From: Pleurotus djamor
Taxonomy: Eukaryota; Basidiomycota; Agaricomycetes; Agaricales; Pleurotaceae
Reading direction: 5' to 3'
NCBI GenBank assembly: GCA_029747585.1
Contig: JAPEVF010000416.1
Span: 1-39,799, forward strand
DNA length: 39,799 bases
Shown: one piece after another, positions 10,297 to 20,161 of the stretch
How positions within the stretch are numbered: the first letter of the stretch is position 1
Layout: the number at the start of each line of letters is the position of its first letter
Position numbers and translations under genes: made by a program
Notes under the pieces: model-generated
The model's database searches: none
Seen by the model: the letters and a program-made list of their open reading frames with translations, nothing else
Told to the model about the DNA's origin: nothing

Positions 10297-12967
10297 ATGG
10301 ATCAGGGACCTTGGCTCTTTCTTCCCTTCCAGCCCCCCCCCCCTCGCTCTCGAATGGCTCCTTTGAGCGACTTCGAGATAAACCACCTTTCTACGTTGCC
10401 TGTAGTTGAACCTGATCCGCCTTCCCCTGCCGACTCAGAGGAAAGTTTTGCCTGGAAATCAACAAACGAGACCCTTGTTGCCGGGAAGAACGAAAGTAGC
10501 TCAGCAACTTTGGCTTCGGAACCGATTATCAGGACGGGAGAGGATGTGTCGAATTTCCTCGTAGATGTTAGAGATGATGGTGATGCGTCCATAACTCTCC
10601 GATCAATGGTCCTGGGTACTCTATTTGCTATTCTTGGGGCGGCGCTTTGTCAGGCGAGCACGCTTCTCTCCGAGGTTGTACGTCTTACTGATTCAAAACC
10701 TTAGATATATCTCTTTAAACCGGTTCAAATGGGAGTATCCACGTCTTTCCTTTTACTTCTCATTTATACCGCTGGAAATGTCTGGGCGAAACTATTACCT
10801 CGTCGATCTTGGGTGGAGGGAACGAAGCTCCACGCTCTTGGTCCCCTCTTGCACTTTGTCAACCCAGGGACATTCGGGCTCAAGGAGGTACGACTAATGG
10901 TCTTATAGATATCTATCACAGAACTGACAATTGCAAAGCACGTTGTTTCATCTCTTGTTGCTTCTACCGCCGCTGGCGGTAGTACTTCTGTGATGAATTT
11001 TGCAGTTCAACGGGTCCGTAGATCGAAGTTCTCATATCGCCAAACCAATTCACGCTCAAACTACAGCTCTACTATAACACCCATGTCAGCACAACGACAG
11101 CTGTGCTTGCTACATTCTCTACCGCTTGCTTCGGGTATGTGTAGCCTCGCCCTCCCTCACGTTAGAACGCTAAACCGCGTAAAGGTACGGTCTAGTTGGC
11201 ATCATGCGCCCACTTAGTGTGTATCCTAGTGACATGGTCTATTGGAGTGTGAGTTGTTTACTTTGAGCTTGTCAAGATATGGAAGCTCAACAGTTCCGAA
11301 GAACCTGTCCGTAGTTTCCGTTTTCCAAAGTAAGTACCACTATTTCTGGGTCTCGTTCTTTATGCTAACCTCAATGGCCGTGCTTCAGCGCTTCATTTCA
11401 GTACTACGGCTAACAAGAAACGACTAAAACTGTTTTGGACCGCATTCACTGGCATGTTCGTTTACGAGATCGTCCCTGCGTGGATGTTTCCCACTTTGAA
11501 TGGTATCAATGTCTTTTGTCTCGCATCCCAACGCGCTGCTCCAAAGACCGTCGACTTCTTTACCAATCTTTTCGGTGGTGCCAGCAGTAACGAAGGTCTT
11601 GGACTCTTGAGCATGAGCTTTGATTGGCAGTACATCGGGGATACGTACGTTCCTCGCTCTTTCTGACGCCGTCGTTTTTCTAAATATTCGGTGGCACGAC
11701 AAGGTACATGAGTCTGCCGCTGGTTCAACAAGGTACGAAAGTCAAAGCTTATCTAGGAAAGTCTACTAAACTACAGGTTCCAGCCAATTCTTGGATAGGC
11801 TATTTCTTTTGTTACATCGCTATAATGGGTATCTATTACTCTAACTTATGGAATGTAAGTCTTGCCCCGAATCCAAACATCTTGCACACTGACCATTCGC
11901 TTCTAGTCAAAAGCGTTCCCGATGCTTTCCTCGTCTATATTCTCCGCAAACGGTTCAATATATCGACAATCGGCTGTCTTTGGTCACAAGTTCGAGCTAA
12001 ATCAAACAGCTCTTGCCGAAGTTGGGCTCCCTGCACTGACAGGCTCAAATGCCTGGAGTAGTCTGACTGGAAATTTGGCGGTTAGTTCTTTTTCCTTCTC
12101 TCTCTCGCGATTTGCTCTGTTGTAATTGACACGGGGATCTGGTAGATAGGCGGTTTAATTGCACATGTAGTACTCTTTTGGGGCCCACATATCAAGCAAT
12201 CCATGAAGCTAGCTCGCACGAAGGAACAGCCTGATAGGCATTACCAAGTGAGTATACGTATACTCGTTTACTTTGCACTGAATTGTACTTATCTAACCCC
12301 TTTCGAGGCCATGATGCGGTACAAGGAGGCACCACAATGGTGGTATCTCCTCCTAATGGCGCTTTCCTTCGTTGCTGGTCAGTCAAAAAATACCAGTACG
12401 CAGGACTAGGACTTACTAGATTCTTAGGCTTAATTGTCGTGCTCAAGGGCGACACTACTCTGCCGTGGTGGGCGTACATATTTGCCCTCGTTCTTGGAGC
12501 AATAATCACCGTTGGTTCCTCCCTACGTTAGACCTTCGACCATCAGCTGAAGCCACGAATCTAGCCCTTTTCTACTATCATTGTCGCGCGAATGGGAAGC
12601 GGTGTGGCGACTAAGCAACTTATGAAGATGGTTGCGGGTTCCATCAATCCCGGGAAACCAGTCGCCAACCTCTATGTGAGAAGTTACTGTATCGGATCCG
12701 AGTAGTCGCTTGACTTCCATTCTAGTTCTCGATGTGGAGCCACGATGTTATTGCTTCTTCTATCGGTCTCGCTGGGGATATGAAGATGGGCCAGTACCTC
12801 AAAATTCCGCCAAGAGTCATGTTTCTTACTCAAGTGTACGGTACTATCCTTGGTATGTGCAAAGCCACAACTCCAGGTGTCCTAACCTAACATGACGCCC
12901 TTATTCTAGGCGCAATCGTTAACTATGGTAACTGGGCCCTGTATAACTTGCCCGCCGAAGTGCTCAC
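10297..12967 (+). CDS. OPT-family oligopeptide transporter, 3' end missing
   Basis: Sixteen exons are visible: 10297-10653, 10705-10887, 10939-11013, 11067-11134, 11185-11248, 11302-11329, 11389-11644, 11704-11732, 11784-11854, 11907-12080, 12146-12247, 12308-12377, 12428-12510, 12565-12675, 12726-12852, 12910 to the gap. They encode about 618 aa. OPT signatures are plain: QIYLFKPVQMGVSTSF, STAAGGSTSVMNFAVQRLYY, NTHVSTTTAVLATFSTACFG, YGLVGIMRPLSVYPSDMVYW, FDWQYIG and the final KMGQYLKIPPRVMF block. The family carries small peptides (some members siderophores or glutathione) across membranes by proton symport. Usual length is 750-900 aa, so roughly the last 130-150 residues are lost at the N block. 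Intron 1 uses a GC donor (CAG|GCGAGC). The start could also be the downstream ATG at 10354. Confidence 0.88.
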
Positions 12968-13030
12968 NNGNTNTCTNNNTNCGTGANNNNGACNNTCNTG
13001 NNNGCCCAANGNNATNNTCNNNNTNNCATG
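12968..13030. other. Patchy N block / probable assembly junction
   Basis: Dozens of Ns interleaved with called bases, unlike a uniform gap. The OPT frame ends abruptly here, and nothing OPT-like resumes beyond. Sequence on either side may not be truly adjacent. Confidence 0.8.
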
Positions 13031-13619
13031 CAATTCCCTCTGGTCGAGGCGACTTTGCTCGAAGCCGTTGTGGTTAGTTCTTTGGCGTTTTGTTGCACGC
13101 CGAGGACNNACAGTCTAGGCAGCCAAGTGCCCGCTTGAAACGAAAGAACGGGGCGAACAGTACGACGAGGAGAGGGACAGTTTAATGAGTTCCCCGTTAT
13201 CCCTGTCCGTTCCTGCTGGCAGTTGCTCACTGGTCCACGTCTTTGGCATACCACGGGCGCCTAATTGTGCAGCAGGTGCATGAGTACGGCGGTGAGGAGG
13301 GTAGAAAAGACGAAGAACGAGGAGGAGAAGGAGGGATAGGAGCCGGGAAAGGGGAAATCAGACTTGAGCAAAATTCGTTCGCGCGGCTGAAATCCCTTGA
13401 CTGATATTTTTTNACTGTCAGCTATACTCATGCATATACACCTAATTCAACTTTCTATAGTGCAAGAACCGTTGGAATTGACGATGTGGAGGTGGACTTG
13501 AATTTTCCGTGAACCCTGGGTTCCGGAGCCCCTGATGGACTCGGCGCTGCTTTCCATTTTGGCGATCGGACTCTGAACTCCTTCCCTTCCTCCACACCAC
13601 CACCATCGTTCCGCCGCCC
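13031..13619. other. Unassigned sequence after the junction
   Basis: No OPT C-terminus and no convincing gene. Further ambiguous bases occur at about 13108-13109 and 13413. It is A/G-rich near 13260-13370 and pyrimidine-rich just before 13620. Confidence 0.5.
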
Positions 13620-14080
13620 ATGCCTTCCCTGTCCACTACGCAGCCACCGCAACGCCTATTTTATGTCGTGCTAGATCTTTTACATCCTCCCTTTTTTCGG
13701 ACACCTTTTTCTCATTTTCTGGAACCGATGGACTCGACGTTTTCGTCGTCGGGTTTAGACTATGACATCCTCTCCTTCCTTCGACTTGTACTTGCTCCCA
13801 AAACGTCTCGAAACCACTCTTTGACGATTCCGAATCGACACGAAGCCGATAGACTCGACCTTCTCGTATCCTTGTTTCGGCTCGTGGAACTGGTAAGCAT
13901 ATTAATTCTCTAGTTTAAAAGTTAACCTGATCAACAATGTCTATACAGAAATGCTCCATTTTGTTGGTACCCTCGTCTCCCCTTCTCCCAACTCTCGAAA
14001 AAACACCCAAGACCCGAATTTGTATATACCACATCCCCCGGATCAACCCTCTCATTGCGCGGACTCGGCGCGTCACAACG
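13620..14080 (+). CDS. Possible two-exon start of an unknown, module-repeat gene
   Basis: An ATG at 13620 (alternative 13728) opens a frame to 13892, followed by a consensus donor (GTAAGC), a 56-nt intron ending CTATACAG, and a second open exon 13949-14080 ending at another GTAAGC donor. The peptide is Leu/Arg/Pro-rich with no known domain; exon 2 begins KCSILLVPSS. Later exon-like blocks begin similarly (KSSILSVP, KFAILSVP), but the frame breaks: the next donor is GATAAA instead of GT, and the following block hits a stop. It may be the intact head of a decayed or fast-evolving gene. Coding status is uncertain. Confidence 0.25.
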
Positions 14081-14820
14081 GTAAGCATGGCAGTCGCTAT
14101 GATAGTTTTCGCTGCTGATGGATGATGTCTGTAAAGAAATCCTCCATTTTATCGGTCCCTCCCGCGCTACAAGCCCTCGAAAATGAGTTTCTAACGGATA
14201 AACATGCACATTGCTGTTTTCTTCTGCTTCTGTGATGCTCACTAACAATGTCTATATAGAATTGCTCCATTTTATCGGTCCTACGAAGCCCTCATCCCCG
14301 CTCCTTCGAAACGACGCAACACTCTCGTTGGATAGCTCATTTGATCGCGGCATAACCATTTATGGGTGACTCGAGGGAGTTCCAGGTATGTTTCCTCGTT
14401 TTTTCGCTCTAGGTCATCTGAAAAGCGATATATAGACAGAAATTCGCCATTTTATCGGTACCCCGGCGTCCTCCCATCGAATTGACATCGCCCTCACCCT
14501 CTCCGCCTTGTACAATCGCGTTCCAACGATGTATATATGAATCGACGCCATTTTGTCCCTCTCCGACCATCCTGACCACCTCTACTTGCGGGACTTGTTT
14601 CCCCACCCCCAACAAACGATATATATACGAATCGACGCCATTTCGTCGCTACCCCGGCCCTCTACGCCCCATTCTGACTCGGCGCGCGAGACTCTCACTA
14701 AACACCCCGAAACGAGTGCATTCTGCCCCTCCCCAGCCTTCCTGACCTCCTCAACTTGCAAATCCTGATTCCCNTGCCCCCCAACAAACAATATATCCAC
14801 GAAACGACGCCGTTCTGACA
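13938..14820 (+). repeat. Array of seven diverged splice-acceptor-like modules
   Basis: Seven copies of a block of about 31-34 nt: 13938-13968, 14126-14156, 14249-14279, 14426-14459, 14527-14560, 14617-14650 and 14787-14820. Early copies read like TGTCTATATAG followed by AATTGCTCCATTTTATCGGT. Later copies read CGATATATATACGAATCGAC followed by GCCATTTCGTC. Start-to-start spacings are 188, 123, 177, 101, 90 and 170 bp. Copies 6 and 7 also share upstream sequence (TTCCTGACC / ATCCTGACC and CCAACAAACRATATA). GACTCGGCGCG recurs at about 14062, 14678 and 14850. Confidence 0.65.
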
Positions 14821-15377
14821 CTACCTCACGTCTCCGAACTTTATTTTGACTCGGCGCGCAAGGCCCTCGCCTCAGGACTTGAAATAAGTGATGTCTATAG
14901 GTGTGTGTTTCATTCCTAATTGTTGCTGACATTGCTCGTAGAGAATTCGGCTCGAAATGTGTCTCGAAACGATGATGGTGGCGAGAGAGCCGTGTTGGTG
15001 TGTTCCCCTCGTCTCTTGGTCTCTCGAAACGCGTTGGTTTGCCTTTCCTTCCCTCTCCTCGCTCGCCAGTCTCGCCGCCTGTCAAGTTGCTGCAGCCGTG
15101 TTAGTCAGAGAGGGTTGGAAGGGTCACAGAGCCGAGTCGAGTCTTGTGGTTTTTCGTTCGGATGGGCTGCAATTATTTCGCAGGACTCTGAGACTGTACT
15201 TTTTGCTCGTAGAATAGCCTCTCAAATACAATGCAGTCATTCTACAATTCATGGAGGAGCTTCTCGAAATGGCATTAGACTCAAAGGATTCCGACATGAA
15301 TCTTTGGAGCGATCTAGGAATTGTGTAATTTACGTAGGACCGAATAAAAATTANTTTTCACGGAGATAGAGAATTGC
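14821..15377. other. Unassigned sequence, no gene supported
   Basis: Continues the style of the preceding array (a TGTCTATAG fragment near 14892, CTCGAAA motifs) and then loses it. A plus-strand frame of 149 codons from 14920 has no recognisable content. One N occurs near 15353. Confidence 0.4.
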
Positions 15378-15618
15378 TGTTGAGAGTCGAGACACGGAGG
15401 CGAAGACGTAGCCGAGGGCAGAGGGGGAGAAATTTTACATGTGGTCAGTGCGCAAGTCTTGGGAGTGACGTGGCTAGGTGTATATAAGGAGGGGGGTCAG
15501 AGTTGGTTTTGAGCATCCATTCCCTCTTCCTGTGTCGTTATGCTGGTAGTCTGCGCCTCTTCTCTCCTCATCTCTTCTTTACTCGTCGTAGTCTACCCAC
15601 ATGTATTAGATAGTCACA
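15378..15618 (+). mobile_element. Possible solo LTR of a retrotransposon
   Basis: About 240 bp starting TGTTGAGAGTCGAGACACGG and ending near AGTCACA, so bounded by TG and CA. It has a strong TATA (GTATATAAGG at about 15478) and a pyrimidine-rich 3' half, like fungal Copia LTRs. There is no second LTR, no coding region and no clean 5-bp target duplication; an 8-bp direct repeat CACGGAGA lies at 15359-15366 and 15617-15624. The alternative is a host promoter driving a short signal-like ORF from 15540. Confidence 0.3.
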
Positions 15619-15650
15619 CGGAGAGGCTGGCATGCNTGCCGGTCTCTCCG
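15619..15650. repeat. 32-nt near-perfect hairpin
   Basis: The left arm, beginning CGGAGAGGCTGGCA, pairs over 14 positions with the right arm TGCCGGTCTCTCCG, including two G-T pairs, around a four-base loop TGCN. The ambiguous base sits exactly in the loop, as happens where a hairpin disturbs sequencing. Confidence 0.75.
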
Positions 15651-15740
15651 CCAATGAAAAGGGGATGAGCGCTACGGACCTATCAGAAACCATCGATTTT
15701 TATTTCGACAACTCCCTAGGTAATCCCTCGCACTTTTGTT

Positions 15741-17325
15741 TCAGGAAGTATCTTGCTTTCTCACGCCACCTCGGCCTCGTCCTCTCCCTCTTCCAGGCCC
15801 AAAGTTGGGTGGAGGGGGAGCAGCATCTATCCTCGCTGTCACCAGCTGAGGAGCATCGATGCGCTCCAATATCCCAGCAACGCGGACCTCCCCAGCTTCG
15901 TTCCCTCCACCTCCACCACCCTCCTTACGACGACGTCTAGGACTCCGAGGAGGATTGGGAGTAGTTGGTGTCTGTGGCGTCGCTTTCGGAGTTTCAGCGC
16001 CGTCTTTGGCTTCTTCGTTGGTGTTGTTGGTAGAGTTATCATCTTTCTCTCGTTTGCGGCTGACACCTACACCGCTAAGAGCTGCCTCAAACTGTCTGGA
16101 TGCGATCCCCAGTCGCATCCTCCTGGGAGCAGTCGGTGGCTGAGCAGCGCCACCACCTGGAGTCTGACTCTGAGCTTTAGACGGCCCAGCTTGAGCAGGC
16201 GGAGCTGAATCTGCTGCTGAGGGAGCGGCATCTCCAGAGGCAGCCTGTTTGCCACGATTTTTCGGCGGCTTAGGTGGCGCGTTCGAGTTCGAGCCACCTG
16301 AGAGACTAGGCTTCTGCTGTCCCTGCGGCGGCTTGACGGGGGTAGGTGTCTGAGCATTTGGAGGAGGGCCTGTCGCTTTGGGCGGTGGTCCTCCTCGCTT
16401 ATTTTTCCTGTTCCCGCTAGGAGAGTCGGGCGTCGGACGAACGGGCTCGGGACGGGCGTTTTGACCGGGCGAAGGTTTCTTGGCCTCGCTCTTGCGGATG
16501 TTGTAGTGCGGGTGATTCCGAAGGATGGCCTCTCTGTCTTTGGCCGCGGATTTCTCTGCTTTAAGTGCCTCTAGTAGAGGAGTTGTAGTGGGTGCAGGCG
16601 CGGGCTGCGTTGAAGCAACTAGACAAGGGTCAAGTTGTGTCTTGACAAAGTTATAGGTAAGAACTTACTGAGCGTCTCAAGCGAGACCGATTCTGGCTTC
16701 TCCTTGGATGCGTTAAGTGCCTCGATGAAGGAGACGTAATCGTCATCTAATAACAACACAACATGAGCCAAATTTCATGCACGTCAATCATCACTTACCT
16801 TTCTCGATAGTGGCATTCCGCGCATCGGGCTTCTTGCGCTCGGACGGAACCTTTTGATAAGGCGCAAATTCCACTACGGCCTGGTACTCGTTCCCTGACG
16901 GCCACATGTCAACTTACAGCAACCTAGCAACAACACGAATATGCGAAATACCTGCTTTATCCCTGAATAAATGACCATCATACTCTTGACTAAACGTCGC
17001 TAATTGATCCTCATTCTTGAAGGCGATGTATGCTCTGGACGGTGTGTTTTCCTTTCCCAGACTGAACCGAGCTCAGTGACATAGAACCTTGCGAGATACC
17101 GTTGCAATCGTCGTACCGTTTGCTCGCCTTTCCTGGATAGAAGATCTTCCAGTTGACGGACCCGTCAGCGACCCAGGCCTGCACACTACCCCAGAATATT
17201 TCCTCGGGTAGATTGGGTGGGAGTCGTCGAACGACAGCTTTCAGCCTCTCGTTCGTTGGAGGAGCCGTCTGCACATTCCGCTCTGTGTCTCGCTCCTTCT
17301 TCTGTTTGGAGGGTTTGGTCGCCAT
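15741..17325 (-). CDS. UPF3: UPF3, nonsense-mediated mRNA decay factor
   Basis: Five exons (17117-17325, 16952-17061, 16799-16894, 16669-16746, 15741-16618) encode 456 aa. The N-terminal Smg4/UPF3 RNP-type domain covers residues about 27-165: KAVVRRLPPNLPEEIFW, then SRAYIAF, then YDGHLFRDKAGNEYQAVVEF and the basic KKPDARN end. This is the classical UPF3 layout. UPF3 links exon-junction complexes or ribosomes to UPF2/UPF1 in decay of mRNAs with premature stops. The C-terminal two thirds are disordered and rich in Pro/Ala/Gln with basic patches, ending in a GRGRGRGRGG tail. The start ATG lies just before the conserved domain. All intron phases close. It lies 137 bp downstream of the Arb1-like gene in the same orientation. 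Confidence 0.9.
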
Positions 17326-17462
17326 GATTGATTGGTTGTAGCGCTGCGCGAGATGGTGACTCTGATGATGTTGTTGTTGTGGAAGAAGAAATTTTGTGAC
17401 CGTGGAAAAGCATTTTCTCACAGTCAATGCAAGCGTGTAAAGCGTCGAATAGTAAGTACGAT

Positions 17463-20025
17463 CTAAGCCTGCTGCTCATCTGCGCCTCTCCACCTTTTCT
17501 TCAAGCCCAGAGGCAGCCAAAAACTAGGGTAAACCATTGTCTGCTCCTCCAAGTACCAATACCTTCTCCCATCATCCAAACCCTGCATGTTTACCCGATC
17601 GTCCCAGTCATCCATCTCTATATCAGAGTCACTGTCGTTGCCATCGTCCTTGAGGTCTCCTACCCTCGCCAGTTCAACAAAACAACCTCCCAAGCCCATT
17701 CCAATGGCTTTGGTCAAGACATCGAAAACCTCTGTTGCCTTGTCATGTTGCGCGTCAATGAGTATCGTGATTTCGTCTGACAAGATGTTATGCACTTTGG
17801 TGATGCGTTGACCGTCAGTTAGTTCGAGGCCTTTGCCAGGAAGACCAGCTGGTTGGTATGGACCAGGCATCCTACGCTCCACGCGCCCAAGCGAATGGAC
17901 CCCAACTTCCTGTCGGACATCCGTGTAAAGCCAAGGCTCCAGAACGACGCGAACAAACCTTCGTGCCAGCTGAGCCTCCACCTCCTCTGGGTCCTTGGAG
18001 TCAAGCCGTACTTCCTTGTTCAGAATTTCTTGGTCAACGCCTTCCCCTGGCTTCAACACAGCTTTGATACGGCGCAACGAAGATTCCACTAGCCCAGGTG
18101 CGTGCGTGTCGGACAAGGCGCACGATTCGCCCAGGAGGTCCTGAAGCGTTCGAACAGGCGTGGCGACCCATGCATCCACAGAGGTCGTCGTCGTGTCCCA
18201 GCTATCTGCATATCCAGAACTATCCCAAAAGTTTTTCGAAGTATCAGCTGCCCATCCTTGGTCTTCAGCAGGTGTATTTGGGCTCGGAGTATCAGAATCA
18301 GAAGGCGTAGATGGCCCTGGTTCGTCCTCCTCAACTACATCCATGTCCATCGACAATGGCGGCCCCTTCTGAGGGTCGATGAACTTCATCCATGCCGGCC
18401 GAATGATGGCTTCCGCGTCCAAATTGTCTTCGATGACGGCCTTTGCATCCATGAGCTCTTCATCCAATTCTGGCACCATCATCTGCGCTACTTGCGCTTC
18501 GATATCGTCCTGTTCATCTGCGATGTGTATACGAGGTCGTTTGGGGCTGCGTCCTGCTTCCGTGTGCCCATCTTTTTGCTCGACTTCCTCGTTATCCTCA
18601 TTCTTGGGAATCCCCGTCACCTCGACCACACATCTCCTCACTTCGACGCCCTCCTGGACATCAACATTGTCGCTGACGACCTCGGCTACTGGTTCCTCAT
18701 CACTCTGTGGAACTTCCTCGGCAGGTGGATCGTAGACGACGGTCTTATAGCCATCTGCCTTTCGTCCCCAATGCGCTTTGGCGGCAGCTGAAAATGAGTA
18801 CGGTTCAACCCATTGAGCGATCAGGGAAGTAAGTGGGAGTTCTTGCAATGCCTCCTCCGCGACGGCCAATGATGCGGTTAAGCCTTCGTTGATTTCTCTC
18901 ATTTCTGAATTGATTTGGTCTGCCTGATTTTGAGGGCAGCCATCGCTCTCGTACGGATGTCGGTCTGGATCAAAAATGGCGGAACGAAGGATGAAGTTGT
19001 AAAAAAAAGATGAGGAGGCGGGGTACATAGACCAAATTTTGTTCCATCCTACCGAAGTTGTCAACTCGAGATCCTTGTACCCGATAATGTTAAACTTACC
19101 ACATGATCCCTCGAGCGCGCATGTAAGATGACAAGAAAACCTTTGTGCCTCGTTCAGGATCCGCGAGAAAGGCTAGCATCTTTTCTTCGAGAGAAAGTGT
19201 AGGTTTAGGGAGATCTTTGAGAACGTCGAAATCATGTCGGATCCGCGGCGGTTTCTCTTCGCGCTCTGGCTCAGGACATTTGGTATTGTGAACCGTAGGT
19301 CCTTGGTCAGCGTACTCTTCTTCATCAGACATGATATCGTCGTCATCGCCGTTTCCAGGGGCATCGAAGTCTGAGTCCTTATTTAGAGGCCCACGTCCAG
19401 GAAATCGAGGCTCTGAATCATCATGGAGCACGCCGATGTAAAATCGAAACTATCGAAAAGAATATCGCGGTCAGCGTCAATTCTTGGTCAATCAAGGTGT
19501 GAGTCACTTTACCTTCTCCCATGAGTGCCAAACAATTGTTTGATGGGTTGGCCATTTTCGATATTTACTGAAGTCATATACCGCTTTGTTCATTCTATCC
19601 TGTGGGGTCGATGTCCTATTTCTCCTTATAAGCCTCACTGCTCATCTTGTGGTAAGTTGAAAGACTTACGGCTCAACAACGGTAGAACGAAGATATTCAA
19701 CTTCTTCCCATTCTTGCCACCATTGATGCGCAGATGACTGTGCGGGTTTACCAGATACCCTTGTCGTAGTTTGAGGTCTTGCCTCAGGAATCGGGGGCTG
19801 TTTCTTCTTACCCTCTCTTCTCGCATCACTCTTGGCTTCATCATTGTCATGTTTCTTTTCCAACTCCACAGTAGGGATGCCTCTTCCATCAACTTCAATA
19901 TCTCCGTCTCCAGCCCCAAGTTCAAGCTGGATTCCACATTCGCGAAACTGCGAAAACGGGGTGATTTCAGCATCGGGGGGTGCGGGAGGAAAAGGAGGGA
20001 ACGTGTATGGTCTTGCGTTGGACAT
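17463..20025 (-). CDS. Arb1-like protein (ARC complex candidate), with one apparent frameshift
   Basis: Four exons (19670-20025, 19513-19594, 19100-19449, 17463-19048) give about 790 aa if one base is discounted in the A8 run at 19001-19008. Upstream of that run the frame reads MEQNLVYVPRLLIFF; the continuation YNFILRSAIFDPDRHPYESD is in another frame. Recognisable blocks are WPTHQTIVWHSWEKFRFYIG, the FILR...INEGLTASLAVAEEAL region, and LQDLLGESCALSDTHAPGLV. From memory these resemble fungal Argonaute-chaperone Arb1 proteins, which act with Argonaute in siRNA-directed heterochromatin. The ascomycete N-terminal Arb1 signature is not seen, so the call is tentative. Acidic disordered segments separate the blocks. 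Either the frameshift is a homopolymer error or the gene is newly broken; the rest is intact, so error is more likely. Confidence 0.5.
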
Positions 20026-20161
20026 CGTGGTTGGTGAACAAGAACGAAAAAGAAGGATTACAGCTGCTTCTTAAGGAAACGGCGATCTTTGAAGTGACGA
20101 AGTCAAAGGGTCTCCTGTCCCTTCAGGAGCTACTGTTACTATACAACAATTGAAACTACTT

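Noticed and set aside
11249..11301. Apparent frameshift in the OPT gene between the DMVYW and VVSVFQ motifs
   Set aside because: Acceptors at 11276, 11285 and 11293 break the frame, but the one ending at 11301 gives a 53-nt intron and a correct YWSNLSVVSVFQTLHF block.
14582..15085. 167-codon minus-strand frame over the module array
   Set aside because: Contains an ambiguous codon, is Arg/Glu-rich throughout, and lies opposite the repeated modules; probably compositional.
15540..15664. Short ORF after the TATA box, with a hydrophobic start (MLVVCASSLLISSLLVVVYP)
   Set aside because: Only about 40 codons, runs through the hairpin and an N, and hydrophobicity follows from the pyrimidine-rich strand. 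Kept only as an alternative to the LTR reading.
17587..18791. Plus-strand frames up to 229 codons inside the Arb1-like gene
   Set aside because: Antisense shadows of a well-supported exon; no motifs and no start context.
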